Assembly (NCBI GenBank): GCA_963971225.1
Contig: OZ020269.1
Coordinates: 84,420,450-84,484,449, forward strand
DNA: 64,000 bases
Origin: Melieria omissa
Taxonomy: Eukaryota; Arthropoda; Insecta; Diptera; Ulidiidae
Direction: 5' to 3'
Below the pieces are notes generated by a model that was given only the letters and a program-made list of their open reading frames with translations, did no database searches and was not told the origin of the DNA. Positions 10,589 through 22,689 of the stretch are shown here, piece after piece. The position numbers and the translations under genes were made by a program. Within the stretch, counting starts at the first letter, position 1, and every line of letters starts with the position of its first letter.

Positions 10589-10685
10589 CATCTTACCGAT
10601 AAACCGGTTAGACCTATCTGGTAGACATACCGAATCGTACGTTATGTCTACCAGATAGGTCTGACCGGTTTGTCAGTTAGACGTA
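10589..10685. repeat. Long imperfect palindrome (fold-back)
   Basis: The arms 10603-10629 and 10643-10669 are complementary over 27 bp with one mismatch, for example ACCGGTTAGACCTATCTGG against its inverted copy. Looser pairing extends outward to about 10589 and 10685. The loop is about 13 bp. Confidence 0.75.
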
Positions 10686-11090
10686 ACTAATTGTTACATG
10701 CGAGACTCCATGCGAGTAAGCGAGACAGCTGTACGTTTGCCAAGATTTCGGAGTGCATGCGTTAGAAGGTGATATCAAATCACACGAACACGAAATCAAG
10801 TCACACGTACACAAAAGGACTAGTCAGATTTTTCACACGGCTAGAACAAATCTGACTAGAAATATAACTTATATGTTGGTTATGTATACCGGTTATATAA
10901 CTAGTCATATGACCGGTAGTCTCCTTGTAGGGATGTGACCTCGTTGAATCAGTTCATTTGATTTTTTTGTGGTGGAAAAGGATGGTGGATTGTCAAAATG
11001 CCTGTGTAAAACTGTGGCAGTTAAAAAATAAAAAAAGCAAGCTTTGTTCTGATTGGCTGATTTTGACAATCTAAACCCAGAAAACAAAAT
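10686..11090. other. Non-coding stretch, no gene
   Basis: It contains repeated TCACACG-ACAC motifs near 10770-10815 and a second CCGGTTATATAACTAGTCAT region. I recognise no coding sequence or element ends. Confidence 0.4.
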
Positions 11091-11091
11091 A

Positions 11092-11726
11092 CAGTGCTTT
11101 TCGTTTATAACGAACCTGTTTAAAACGATTTTCTGCATAAAACTAACCAATTTAAAAAGTACGCGCTTTATGTTTTCGCTTATTACGGGCCCCTTCTAAA
11201 ACGAACTTTCGGTTAAAACGAACCATTTTGTCCAGTCCTTTGAAGTTCGTTTTAAATGAAAAGTACGTGGGTGGTCCGATAAGTACTTAGCCTACAAAAG
11301 AAAAACAAAAATTTTGGTAAAGTGGCGATTTATTTCTCAACGTAGTCTCCTTTCAACTCGATACACTTGACCCAGTGATACTCCGGAGGCCTCCGTGGGG
11401 GCGATAACCTCCTTATTCGACTCAAATTTCTGCCCGGCGAGTGATTTTTTCAAGTTTGGAAACAAAAAGAAGTCACACGGGCAGCTGTTCGTAGCCTAAT
11501 ACGACCAATTTGGCAAATCACCGACCGATATTGCTCTTTTTCCATTTTTCCTTAATCCGCGGACACGTTCGTTTCCACACGCGGTCAAATCAAAACTACA
11601 AATCCAATATGGCTGATTTTGACAGTAGCCGTCTACGAGGATGTACTACACGATAGTAAATTTATCTTACGATAGTGGCACCATCGGGCGGTGGGGCTAA
11701 GTACTTATCGGAATGCCCACGTACTG
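11092..11726. mobile_element. Small TA-flanked MITE interrupted by a mariner-type MITE
   Basis: The left end CAGTGCTTTTCGTTTATAAC follows TA at 11090. The matching right end is GTTCGTTTTAAATGAAAAG, then TACTG and TA at 11727, but the inner TA is occupied by the 456 bp element 11266-11721. Without that insertion the element is about 180 bp. It has no coding capacity. Confidence 0.75.
11266..11721 (-). mobile_element. Internally deleted mariner-family element
   Basis: The inverted ends are CGTGGGTGGTCCGATAAGTA and its relative ending at 11721, flanked by TA on both sides. The minus strand still encodes YHWVKCIELKGDYVEK and a stop, the usual C-terminus of mariner transposases. The rest of the gene is deleted. 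Confidence 0.75.
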
Positions 11727-11728
11727 TA

Positions 11729-11996
11729 CATTGAAATTTTGTTGCTGCCTTTACCAACCATCCATGTTGTGCGTACGAATGTTTACAAGGTTGGAAGGGA
11801 CCTACAGTTTTATGTCGATTCCGAACGGCGAGTTGGGCGCTTTTTCATAGGCAATTTTTACTCTCAGAGGTTTGCCGCCGAAAGAAAAATTGTTGATATT
11901 TCTATTTTTTTCGGTGTTAACGCAACGGAGTATTGAACTCGCGGAGTCTTGACTCGCAGCCCAAAGCACTAGCCAGCTGAGCTACGGCGGCTGCCC
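11729..11996 (-). repeat. tRNA-derived SINE, second family
   Basis: Read on the minus strand it starts with a tRNA-like head, GCCGCCGTAGCTCAGCTGGC and later GCGAGTTCAATACTCC (boxes A and B), followed by a SINE body ending near the MITE at 11728. The head recurs on the plus strand at 33204. The continuing non-tRNA body and the second copy argue against a functional tRNA gene. Confidence 0.65.
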
Positions 11997-12035
11997 TTAC
12001 GCTATCACCTGTATGAATTTGCCTTGTCGTAATAC

Positions 12036-12186
12036 CAGCATCGATACTCCACGACCAGCGCGCTGGCATCGTAAGAGACTCCATGTTCGATTCCTAGTTC
12101 GGGCTGTTTAAACACCCATCTATTTCTTCGCTAATCGTCACTAGACAAGAGTTACAAGCAACGCACAACTGCGCACAACACTGGCC
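12036..12186 (+). repeat. Fossil tRNA-derived SINE upstream of Gr-3
   Basis: Matches the array SINE: TCGATACTCCACGACCAGCG, GTTCGATTCCTAGTTCGGGC and AACGCACAACTGCGC. Confidence 0.7.
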
Positions 12187-12221
12187 GCTTAGTCAACTGT
12201 CCGTTGACGAATTTTCGATTT

Positions 12222-12373
12222 GTTGGCTTATTTGATGTCAGATTAATTAGAGCAGTTGATTTTTATCAAAGCCATTTCATTGACACAACAAAGATGTCAA
12301 ACTCACTAAAGTGGGCATACGAACGCAGCCATAACCTCAACAGTTTGTCGTCGTTTCTTCAGCGAGCCACATA
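12222..12373 (+). promoter_or_regulatory. Conserved proximal leader/promoter of Gr-3
   Basis: The array blocks are present, but about 30 bp around GTCAGGTGCAAGTGTGCCC are deleted (TTGACACAACAAAGATG). This copy therefore tests whether that block is needed. Confidence 0.45.
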
Positions 12374-15300
12374 ATGCATCGCTCCAACGTCGCACGGCGT
12401 CGCCGCATCAACCGCTTCATCGGCTGCTTTAACTTCTGCATCGCAATGCTGCTGGGTGCCACCAGCATACACATAGACTTCATCCGGCGGAAAGTACACA
12501 CCACGCTGCACTACAAGTTGTACGCTGTTTGCGCGAATGTCGCTTTAGTGGCCAGTATGCCCTGGTCCTATCGCACCGTCTATCGCTATCTGCCCAAGTT
12601 CCAGCCGAATAACGCGTTGCTGTCCATCAACCGTCTGGGAGGTTGGCTCAACAGAACGGCGGTGCTGTGGCTCCTGGTGTCGCGTTGGTGGCGCGATCGT
12701 CGGTTGCGAGCCATCGCTCTCGACTTTGTTGCATTCGACAAGCGCTACAACGATCGACCACGAACTCAGCACGCCGCCATCGAGCAGCGTTTCGACGCCA
12801 TCTTCTATGCGAAGGCGTTCACTGTCAGCGTTGTGTCACTGTACGTGTTCCGCACCAACTACAAGATTACGGGCGGATTTTGCTTGGACTACATTTTGCT
12901 GTCACTATTCTTCTACTGCTTCTCTCAGATTTTTCACTGTGTGCAGCTGCACTTCTTCCATCTGCTGTGGTACGCATGCAAACAGTTCTACCTGCTAAAT
13001 GCGCATCTGCGGGAGACACTGCAGCAGTCGCGTCTGTCTGCAACAGCTGGTCAGCTGGCGACGGCACGCGCGGACTTGCACGAGCTGACGTTATTGCACT
13101 CGCGTCTGGTGCAGTTATTGCAACACCTCAACGACGACAACAAATACCACATGTTGCCGCTGCTGCTGTCGAATCTGATGCACAACGTGCTTTTCGGTTT
13201 CAACTCGGTGCGCTTCAGCAAATTATTTGACGACGAACCAGGCACCGATCTGCTAACGTGGCTTGGTTTGTTCGACGTCGCGGTGCTCTTTGTGGACGAA
13301 AATCTGTACTTATGGCTTTGCGACGACACGGTGTGCATCCAGAAGGAGACGGCACAAATACTTAAGGAGTTCAATGCGCTGCCGTCGACTGATGGCGATT
13401 TGAAGCAACAGGTAATCGGGTTGGGATTTCTTGTGCTTTATTATTAGTTATTACAGGGTTTTCCAACAAGAGGTGTTATTTTGAATCATACGGTATTTCG
13501 GTAGCTGTCACTTTTGAAGCTTTTATTCTTTGACATTTTTTTTTGTTTTTTTTTAATACGAGCCAACGCGCAGGGGAAACCCCTATAAATGCGGGCATTG
13601 CGCTGGTTCAGGAAGGATATATAGGTTGGGAGAAAGGATGTTGGGTGAAGAATTTATGGACTCTTGCCTTGAATCCATCAAGATCATAAGTGCTGGGGAA
13701 AACATGTGCAGGGAGACCATTCCACAATCGCGCTTTTTGGGCCAGGAACGAACTTTCTCTGTAGTGCGTAGTGCGCTGGAACATCGTTTCAACGTGGAAT
13801 GCATAGGCGCCAGTGTTCAAACGGGTTGCCCGGGGGAATACCCGGAGTGATGGCAGCAAGCTGCTCATCTCCACTGAGCAATTGCCGAAAAAGTAACGGT
13901 AAAATAAAATCACACATGCCACGTTTCGACGATGTTCCAAGGAGTCAATAGAGCTGGATGCCCTACTGTCCCCTATAAGTTTAATCGCACGGTTTTGCAC
14001 CCGATCCAGGAGCTCCAAATGGGTTTTTGAAGCCCCTGCCCATAGGTGCGAGTTAAACTCAATTTTAGGTCGGATATAGGTGGTATAAATGATGCGGAGA
14101 TCGGACGGAGTGAAATATTTTTTGCACCGCTTTAGGAAGCCAAAACATTTGGCTGCTTCTTTCGACACGCCAAAAATATGATCGTTCCAACGAAGATCGT
14201 TCTTAATGGACATGCCCAGAACATCAAGAGCTGCCGATTCCGCAATACTCACACCATCCATAACCAGGGATGTGTTGGGATGTGGGGAGACTCGTTTGTG
14301 GGATAACAGGCAACATTGGGTCTTGCGAGGATTAAAATCGACCCTGTTCGCTTGACCCCACTTGGAGATTGTTTGTAGGTCGCTATTAAGTGTATCATTC
14401 ATACGGCGCCGTTCTCTCTCAATCTCCACAGAGCTGGGGCGCTTTGTGAAGGAGTATGAATGACAAATGGTGGTCATCCGCAAACGAGTAGATGGGATTC
14501 TTCGTCGACGACAATAGGTCGTTAATGAAGATAAGGAAAAGGGTTGGAGAAAGGACCGAACCCTGCGGCACTCTCGCTCTAAGGGAATGCTTTTCCGAGG
14601 CTATGCCGTCTATTATAACACGAATAGAGCGATCATCTAGGAAGCTTCTTATCCAACGAGAGAAGATACTACCGACGCCATAGGCAATCAATTTTGACAC
14701 GAGTGCTTTATGCCACACTCGGTCAAAGGCCTTGGAAATATCCAATGCAACAACCTTGCTTTCACCGAAGTTTAGAATACTATAGTTCCATTTCTCGGTG
14801 AGTACCGCCATAAGGTCTCCCGTCGATCGCTGTCTTCGAAAGCCGTATTGGCGGTCACTTAGCAGTCTATTGTGCTCTAGATACTTCACAAGGTTGAAGT
14901 TGACAATGCTTTCCATTACTTTGGAAAGCACCGAACATATTGCTATAGGTCGGTAGTTCGCAGGGTCAGTAGTCTTGCCTTTTTTAGGAACTGGTTGAAC
15001 ATTTGCTACCTTCCAGCATGTCGGAAATACACCTGTGGTGTATGACATGCTGAAAAGTTTGCGTAATGGACAAGCCAGCGAAGTAGCGCATTTTTTCAAA
15101 ACAAGGGCTGGAATGCCGTCCGGCCCTGAAGCCTTATTTACATCGAGATTTGCAAGCACTCTTTTAACTACCCGCGTTCGAAAATGAATTTCTGGCATAG
15201 AGCAAGATACATTCTCGACTACGGGTAGTGGTTGGACGAATAAACCTTCAGGAGTTGTGTGGATGGAATGGCGTAGCCAATTGGAATTATGGATATTGAA

Positions 15301-17602
15301 ATCACGAGCAACTACAATTTCACTATTCGGATACGATTCCAAAATATGAGAAATAGAATCAGAGAGAAGATCAAACTTGTTATAAGTAAAATCTCTCCCT
15401 GAATTCGGGCTTCTATACAGAAAGCAGAAGTGCAGTATGTGCGACTGGATATTGAATTTAACCCACAAGGAGCTAAATTCGGCATCCGTCGTGTATAGCT
15501 GTTGCTGGCACTGGTACGCAACATTACTGCACACATAAATGGCAAGACCCCTGTGAGGAGAGAATAATGGCAGTAAGTGGTAAACCAGGGATGTGAAAAT
15601 CCAGTGGATCTGCATCCTCACACACCTGGGTTTCACTTAGTGACATTACATGGGGTTTGTGAAGGTTAACAAACGCGTATACAGCAAAAAAGTTCGCCCT
15701 GAGCCCGCGCACGTTGCAGAAGTCTATGCGGAATTTGTCCAGCACCATGACCTGGGTGGGTTAAAGGACAAGGAAAGTAGCCGGGAATGCGATCTGACGC
15801 TTAAGAAATTGATTATGCCCTGTGGTAAGTGTTATGCCTTTACCACAGAGCAGTCAATTTCTCAGTGTCGAACAGGACCACATGTAGCGCTACTGAAAAC
15901 GGACGGAGGAAAAGACAACACGGGAAAAAAAGAACGCAGCAACAACACAACGCGGACGGAGTTCGAAGTGGCGGACAGCGAATGTAACGGCGCTTGCACT
16001 GCAGATTAGCGTTTGCAAATGTATTCCGCGTTTAAATAATTTTAATATTGTCGATAGCAGCGACAGACGGACAATACGCGACACTCAGAACATTTATACG
16101 TATATTTAACGCGCGCACACACATAAAAACATTAAAAAACCGCGGAGCAACGAAAGGGCACGTCTGCCCACGCGAATTCTTCAAACCTTTAACAAGTATA
16201 AACTACGCCATTACTAAAAATGGATACACGCTTCAACAATGCATTGAAATTATTAAAATTTACTACAAAAATGGTGAAAATCTTACTTTCACAGTTCGCA
16301 AAACTAAAGCATTTTTGGGTCTTCGTGATGCACCTTGTCGGACCGCAATACAGAAATTGGTGGAAAAATTCGAGCTGTTGGGACAAGTTAGTGATGTGAA
16401 GAATAAAACCCGTGCACGTCGCTTAAGAACAACTGAGAATATTGCTGCTGTAGCCCAAAGTGTTGAAGAAAACCCAGCTTTGTCGATTCCTCGTCGTTCT
16501 GTGGAATTGAGCATTCCAAAAACTTCATTACACCGTATTTTGCATAAAGTCTTAAGGCTTATAAAGTTCAGCTAACACAAGAACTCAAGCCGGCCGATCA
16601 TCAACAACGTCGTGTCTTTGCTGATTGGGTCCTTGAAATGCATGAAAATGATCCGGAATTCCATCGAAAAATCATCTTGACTGATGAGGCCCCCTCGGTG
16701 GCTACGCCAACAAGCAAAATTGTCGCATATGGGGCTCGGAAAACCCAAGAGTTATTGTTGAGAAGCCTCTCCATCCTTAACGTGTGACTGTTTGGTGCGG
16801 TTTATGGTTCGGCGGGACCATACTTACTTACCTTACTTTTTCGAAAATGAGGTTGGATCAACAGTTACGGTGAATGGATTGTGCTATCAAGAGATGATTA
16901 ATGATTTTTTTATGGTCGGAGTTGGATGGTATTGATCTGGACAACGTTTACTTTCAACAAGACGGCGCTACGTGCCACACAAGCAACGAAACCATTGCTC
17001 TTTTACGGGAAAAGTTTCCGGACCGTGTTATCTCTGGAAGAGATACCGAGGCCATCGAGATCTTGTGATGATTTAACACCTTGCGACTTCTTCGTTTGGG
17101 GCCACGTGAAAGATAAGGTGTACGCCAACAGCCCAGCGTCGATTCAAGACCTCAAAGATGGAATTCGTGACGCTATCGAGGGCATAGGGCAGCCACTTTG
17201 CGATTTGGTTATGGGAAATTTCATGAAAAGGATATGGTCCTGTAAGTGTGGTCGTGGTGGCCATTTGGCTGATGTTGTTTTTCATTATTAACGGCATACC
17301 TTCCTCTTTATTATGAAATAAACATCCGATCATTTATCTAAAAAAATTGCATTTTCTTTGAATACCAAAATAACACCTCTTGTTGGAAACCCCTGCATTT
17401 AGTTTTACTAATCACAATTTAATCTTCTCTTAAACAGTGTGAACTCTTCGCTCTGAAGCTCAAGCTGCGTCAGCCACAAATCAACATTAGCGGCATGTTT
17501 AGTCTGAACAAGCAGAGCGTACTGGCCATGTGGGCCTTCATCCTGCAGCACATCCTAATCCTGTTACAATTTAGTTATAACACGCACTTCAGACATGAAT
17601 AA
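12374..17602 (+). CDS. Gr-3: gustatory-receptor-family 7TM protein (two exons)
   Basis: Exon 1 is 12374-13411 and exon 2 is 17438-17602, giving 400 aa. The 4.03 kb intron carries a mariner-like element with a LINE nested inside; donor GTAATCGGG and acceptor TTAAACAG are kept and the exon 2 frame is open. Exon 2 is easy to miss because it begins without a Met and lies 4 kb away. The last helix carries QHILILLQF and the end is ...FRHE with TAA in GAATAAAG. It is closest by eye to Gr-4 and Gr-5 (shared ...FGFNSVRFS and ...DDNKYHMLP). Confidence 0.83.
13454..17395 (+). mobile_element. Mariner-like element in the Gr-3 intron, split by LINE-A
   Basis: The left end CAGGGTTTTCCAACAAGAGG at 13454 follows TA. 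The element continues to about 13535, is interrupted, and resumes at about 16188 through the transposase to the inverted right end ...TTGGAAACCCCTG at 17395. The transposase is broken: an HTH part at 16203-16575 (TLQQCIEIIKIYYKNGEN), frameshifts, then a C-terminal part to 17291 (LTPCDFFVWGHVKDKVYANS). Two sister copies lie at 38196 and 59027. Confidence 0.85.
13536..16187 (-). mobile_element. LINE-A copy 1 (jockey-like), nested in the mariner-like element
   Basis: On the minus strand, after a roughly 440 bp 5' region, ORF2 starts near 15748 with an endonuclease domain (DFCNVRGLRANF, MSLSETQ). It continues to about 15230, then after an internal deletion joins the reverse transcriptase: NKASGPDGIPALVLKKC, PANYRPIAICSVLSKVME, ALDISKAFDRVWHKAL, VPQGSVLSPTLF, then FADD in place of YADD. 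It ends with a T-rich stretch (poly-A tail of the minus strand) at 13536. No ORF1 is visible. A frame break near 14450 separates the 14419-15636 and 13608-14483 frames. Confidence 0.82.
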
Positions 17603-17689
17603 AGCTACAACAAACGATTCATTTGCATTTTGTACAATCTCGCGTTTAGCCGATTTCAGAGTTCGAACGAGCATTAAACTTAGATTATA

Positions 17690-18016
17690 TATTAACAGCT
17701 GATTTGAGAGAAGATGAAAGGATTGGGTTCTTATCGAAGAGAAGACTTCACAGCAACAAAAAGAACTGCGCAAAGAGCGGCATCACTTCACAGCTGGCAG
17801 AAAGTATAGGATAGGTCATCGAAGGACAGGTGGACAGATAACCCCAAAATTGCGATATGGGGCGCATTGGGCGCAATCTTAACTGCTCACTGGTCACGGA
17901 GCATTTCGCAACTACTTATACCGGTTTGAGAAAGATGATTTACAGTGGCCCGGGCTGTCAAATCAATGAAGACACAAATCACGTGCTATTTCACTCCACT
18001 CGGCTTACAGCAGTTT
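17690..18016 (+). repeat. Fossil LINE 3' coding end downstream of Gr-3
   Basis: Corresponds to 5690-6071 (TGCTCACTGGTCACGGAGCA and CACGTGCTATTTCACTCC). It is followed by a block to about 18430 that is also shared with the flank of Gr-4. Confidence 0.55.
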
Positions 18017-18432
18017 AAGATTGCATCAATTCAGTGACGGAAGAACAATTAAGAACCCAAAATCCTGTGAAATGAATGAAAAATATTTTAAATATGTGAG
18101 GGAAAGGGCTGGGTTGTGAACCATTACTGTTTTTTCTTCCCCTTATTGACATATTGCCAATCTTTCAACGGTCAAGTTTTTTTTTATATGAAAATCGACT
18201 GCGAAACCTTTTTTTTATTTTTTTTAAGTGTTATCAAAATTACTGAATTTATTCCAAATATGTGAATGTAATACATATTTATTTAGGGTTTTGATTCTAT
18301 TTAACGATTCAATATTTGTTTATGTTCAAATATGATTGGAAGTGTCGTTATCTTAAAAGTTTTCAAAATTGGCATCGTGGTTGGGCTGTGAACTACTGTG
18401 GGGGTTGGGTTATGAACCAAACCGCACCAGAA

Positions 18433-20670
18433 ACGGGCCAGAAACGAACATTCTCTGTAGTGCGTAGTGCGCTGGAACATCGTTTCAACGTATAATGCAT
18501 GGGTGTTCAAACGGGTTTCCCGGGGGAATACCCGGAGTGATGGCAGCAAGCTGCTCATCTCCACTGAGCAATTACCGAAAAAGTATCGTTAAAATAAAAC
18601 CACACACACCACGTTTCGACGATGTTTCAAGGAGTCAATAGAGCTGGATGCCCTACTGTCCCCTATAAGTTTAATCGCACGGTTTTGCACCCGATCGAGG
18701 AGCTCCAAATGGGATTTTGAGGTCCGTGCCCATAGGTGCAAGTTAAATCCCATTTTGAGCCGGATGTAGGTAATGCGGAGATCAGACGGAGTGAAATATT
18801 TTTTGCACCGCTTTAAAAAGCCGAGGCACTTGGCTGCTTCTTTCAACACGCCAAAAACATGATCGTTCCAACGAAGATCGTTCTTAATGGACATGCCCAG
18901 AACATCAAGAGCTGCCGATTCCGCAATACCCGCACCACCCATAACCAGGGATGTGTTGGGAGGTAAGGAGACTCGTTTTCAGGATAACAGGCAACATTGG
19001 GTCTTGCGGGGATTAAAATCGACCCTGTTCGCTTGCCCCCACTTGGAGATTGTTTGTAGGTCGATATTAAGTGTGTCATTCATACGGCGCCGTTCTCTCT
19101 CAATCTCCACAGAGCTGGGACGCTTTGGGAAAGAGTGTGAATGACAAATGGTGCTGTCATCCGCAAACGAGTAGATGGGATTCTTCGTCGACGACAACAG
19201 GTCGTGGATGAAGATAAGGAAAAGGGTTGAAGAAAGGACCGAACCCTGCGGCAAAAACAAGTTTGCGTAATGGACAAGCCAGCGAAGTAGCGCCCTTTTT
19301 CAAAACAAGGGCTGGAATGCCGTCCGTCCCTGAAGCCTTATTTGCATCGAAGAACTTTTTTCCTTTGGCGCTGTTCGTGCAGAAACTTTTGGCGCCTTAG
19401 GATGGCATTGCGTCGATTTCTAGCCTGTTTACGCAGCTGTTCAGTGGCGCCATTTTTATTTGGCTGCCATGCTCTGAAAGCTTCCTCTTTAGACCTGCAG
19501 CAATTCTGCATGTCTCATTAAAACAGAGATTGTCCTTAGGTTTAATGCAAATTTTCTTATTAGGAATGAAGGACCGCATTCCCAATAATAAAATTTCTTC
19601 AACCATTTTGGCTGCGGCATTTATGTTTCAATCAAGAAAACACAATTTCCAATTGAAGGCGAAAAAATCGTTAAGTCCACTCCAGTTGGCTTTATCATAT
19701 CGGGGCTAAGGGAAAAACATTGCGGATAGAAGAATATGAGAAAGACGAAAAATGGTACAATGGTCCGATAATTTTCATGATGTGAAGTGAGAAAAAGGTC
19801 TAGAGTATTCAGAGCTCGCCTTGCCATGCAGGGGATATGCGTTGGTTCATGCACTATTTAAGTCAAGTTATTAGACTCAGCAAAAAGCTCGACAAATAAG
19901 CGTAGCCAATTGGAATTATAAATATTGAAATCACCAGCAACTACAATTTCACTATTCGGATACGATTCCAAAATATGACAAATAGAATCAGGGAGAAGAT
20001 CAATCTTGTTGTAAGTAAAATCTCTCCCTGAATTCGGGCTTCTATACAGAAAGCAGAAGTGCAGTATGTGTGGCCTTGATAGTCCAGCGGGTAGCGCGCT
20101 GGCTTCTCATACCAAAGGCTCCAGGTTCGATTCCTGGCTCGGGCTGGTGAACAACTCGTCTACTTCTATCGCTATCCACATAAAGGGAATGAGAATTACA
20201 AGATTGGCACAAGTGCGCTCTTGGCAGGCAATGGCAAAACCTTCAGGTGTGAACGAAAAACTGCCAATCGCTGTTCGGATTCGGCGTTAAACTGTAGGTC
20301 CCCTCCCTTTCCCCATCCGCTTAGAATGTGTGCTGTAACATATGTTGGAAAAACAGTTGCATACGCATTTCATTTTCATTTCATTCGGGTGAAATATGAG
20401 ATATTACTCTCATTTTCCTTTCCTATCCCCCATGGGTATAGTACAATGGTCTGAAATGGACTGAGTGCTATGGAAGGCTTGTATAGCCTTCCTGCCCACC
20501 CTCACATCCATCCATCCATGTGCGATTGGATATTGAATTTAACCCACATGGAGCTAAATTCGGCATCCGTCGTGTATAGTTGTTGCTGGCACTAGTACGC
20601 AACATTACTGCACACATAAATGGCAAGACCCCTGTGAGGAGAGAATAATGGCAGTAAGTGGTAACCAGGG
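18433..20670 (-). mobile_element. LINE-A copy 2, rearranged, with SINE insertion
   Basis: The minus strand carries RT C-terminal sequence (18433-19258), a deletion joint, a short N-terminal RT piece, the linker between endonuclease and RT, and endonuclease sequence to about 20670. Many frame breaks make it non-functional. A tRNA-derived SINE splits the endonuclease part at about 20066-20517. The 3' junction at 18433 matches that of copy 3 downstream of Gr-4. Confidence 0.75.
20066..20517 (+). repeat. tRNA-derived SINE, well preserved
   Basis: The tRNA-like head has box A GATAGTCCAGCGGGTAGC and box B GGTTCGATTCCTGGC, then the body shared with 57006-57404 up to CTGTAACATATGTTGGAAA. The 3' end differs and runs into (CATC)n, like the LINE tail at 5320. 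The flanking LINE-A sequence reads through, with a short ATGTG repeat at the junctions. Confidence 0.8.
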
Positions 20671-20940
20671 AACCAGTAAATGTTCTTTGTTTATACGCCA
20701 AAAGTTACTTCAATCGCCCACGGACACGCCTATGTCCCATACAAACCAAATACTAAGTTGACAGTATCTCGGAAACTATAAAAGACATATTAATGAAATT
20801 TGGTACTGCAACTCAACATATCATCAATTGAAAGATATATGCAAAAAATGGTTTCGATCAACCTACAAATAGGCTTGTCATAGAAAAAGGAAAAATTTAA
20901 AAAACTACAAATACCTTAGTAATTTCAAACCCATCTTCTA
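20671..20940. other. Non-coding stretch, no gene
   Basis: AT-rich sequence with motifs such as CTCGGAAACTATAA and GAAATTTGGTACTGCAACTC that resemble internal parts of the Helitron-like repeat that follows. Confidence 0.4.
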
Positions 20941-20944
20941 TATC

Positions 20945-21706
20945 TACATATATATATATAAAAGAATGTGGATGTATGTGTATGTTTGTACGCTCAAACG
21001 GACTGGCCGATTTCCACAGTTTTTTTGTTGGATTCGTATTGAGTCAGTTCAGATTCGTGCGAAAAGAAAAATTTGACCGTGAACTCTGAATATTTTCAGA
21101 CGATATCTTTGAAACCATAAGTCACACATCAATTAAATTCACCGCAAACGTACTATTTGATCATGTCCTTCGACAGAGGGAATGGGAGAGTATTGAACAA
21201 GGGGGCGTGGCACCGCCCATACATTCCAAATCTTAATATAGAATATTTTTGGAACCGTAAGTTATGCAATACTGAAATTTAGTACCTCGTCGTCCCATAG
21301 ATTAGTCATTCTACTGCTTAGATTTAATGGGAGTTGGACAAGGGGCGTAGCACATTTTTGTGACTCAAATATTCCGCTGAACTATAAGTTTCACAGCAAT
21401 GAAATTAAGTGCAAACCTACCATTTGTTCATATCTTTCGACAGAGGTACTGGTGAGGGTATTGAACAAGGGAGCGTGGCACTGCCCATATAATTTAAGTC
21501 TGGTTCAAGCGCAGTCCATTTCTTTACTGAAACTTAGCAGCAACAATGCTTATTTGTGGCCCTCAATTGCGTTAATCCGTAGCTCCTCCCTTTCCTTTAG
21601 TTGGTTTTCTTCGTCAATTTGCATCGCCATAGATTCGCTATCTCGCGTATTTCATTAAAAAAAAACAGCAAATGTCGTGCGAGGCAAAGTTCGCCGGGTC
21701 AACTAG
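20945..21706 (+). mobile_element. Helitron-like non-autonomous element, copy 1
   Basis: The 3' end GTTCGCCGGGTCAACTAG followed by T matches the CTAG-T terminus of Helitrons, and related copies end the same way at 40119 and 56148. The interior has repeated GGGCGTGGCAC and GAACTATAAGT modules. There is no Rep/helicase coding. Confidence 0.6.
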
Positions 21707-21875
21707 TACAAAATAATAACACCTCTTATTAAATTCAGTATAGCATACATTTTCATTCAAAATGACAATTTGTTAATCTGTACTGCTAGGACAATCGTCT
21801 TCCGATGATGAATTATTCACATTAAATCCTCTACATAAATTTTTGACAAAATTTTAAAACTACCTTCTTTAACTT

Positions 21876-22688
21876 ACTCAGATAGTAAGACTTTGTTCAT
21901 AATTTTAAAATTCTTTATTTATTCTTCCAAATCAATTTCGTCCCCTCAAAGTTAAGCCCCCGGCCCCAGTACACTTGTGCCAACGTTTTTTCCTATCCTA
22001 GAAACAGTTGTTAAAGTCAATTTCCCGAAAAGCCTTCAATGCGCGTAGCGATTCACGTTTAATGTCTTCAATTGAGTTTGCTGAACAGCCAGAAGTCACA
22101 CGGAGCAAAATCAGGCGAATACGGTGGTTGTGGAACGATATTGGTTGAATTGGTTGCATTTTTTTGAACTCACGAAGAATACATTTTTTTTAACCAATCG
22201 TGCTTTCACTTTTCTTAGACTCAAATGATCTTTTAAAATGGTTTTCACTGATCCTTCCGATATTCCAACGGTGCCAGTAAGGTCTCTGACAATTAATCGT
22301 CGATTCCCGAGCACCAATTCCTTGATTTTTTTGACGTGTTGATCATCAGTTGATGTTGATAGCCGTCCTGGACGTGGTTCGTCGTCAACACGTTCCCGAC
22401 CCTCTTTTGTTCACCTCACCGAAGGCCTCTTGCAACATTCTAAACGTTTCGGCACCAGAAATTTGATTCCGCACACAAAATTTTATGGAACTTCTTTGTT
22501 GTAAAAATCGCCGAATGCACTTTTTGTGCTTCGGAAAGACAAGCGTATACTAAACACTTATGATTATTTTGATGTGACATTTGGCACAGATGTCACTGAC
22601 ATGACTGTCACCTAGAAAAAAATATTTCGACGAATGGGTTTCCGCGTGAAATTTAAATTAAAAAGTCTTACTATTTTTTGCCCACAGT
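21876..22688 (-). mobile_element. Internally deleted mariner (Mos1-like)
   Basis: On the minus strand the frame 22111-22317 gives NRRLIVRDLTGTVGISEGS and VKTILKDHLSLRKVKARLV, the second HTH of a mariner transposase. It then jumps to decayed C-terminal sequence. ATAGTAAGACTTT near 21883 and its inverted form near 22664 belong to the terminal repeats. Confidence 0.65.
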
Positions 22689-22689
22689 A

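Noticed and set aside
15650..16009. 119-codon plus-strand frame
   Set aside because: It lies antisense to the 5' region and endonuclease start of LINE-A and has no motif.
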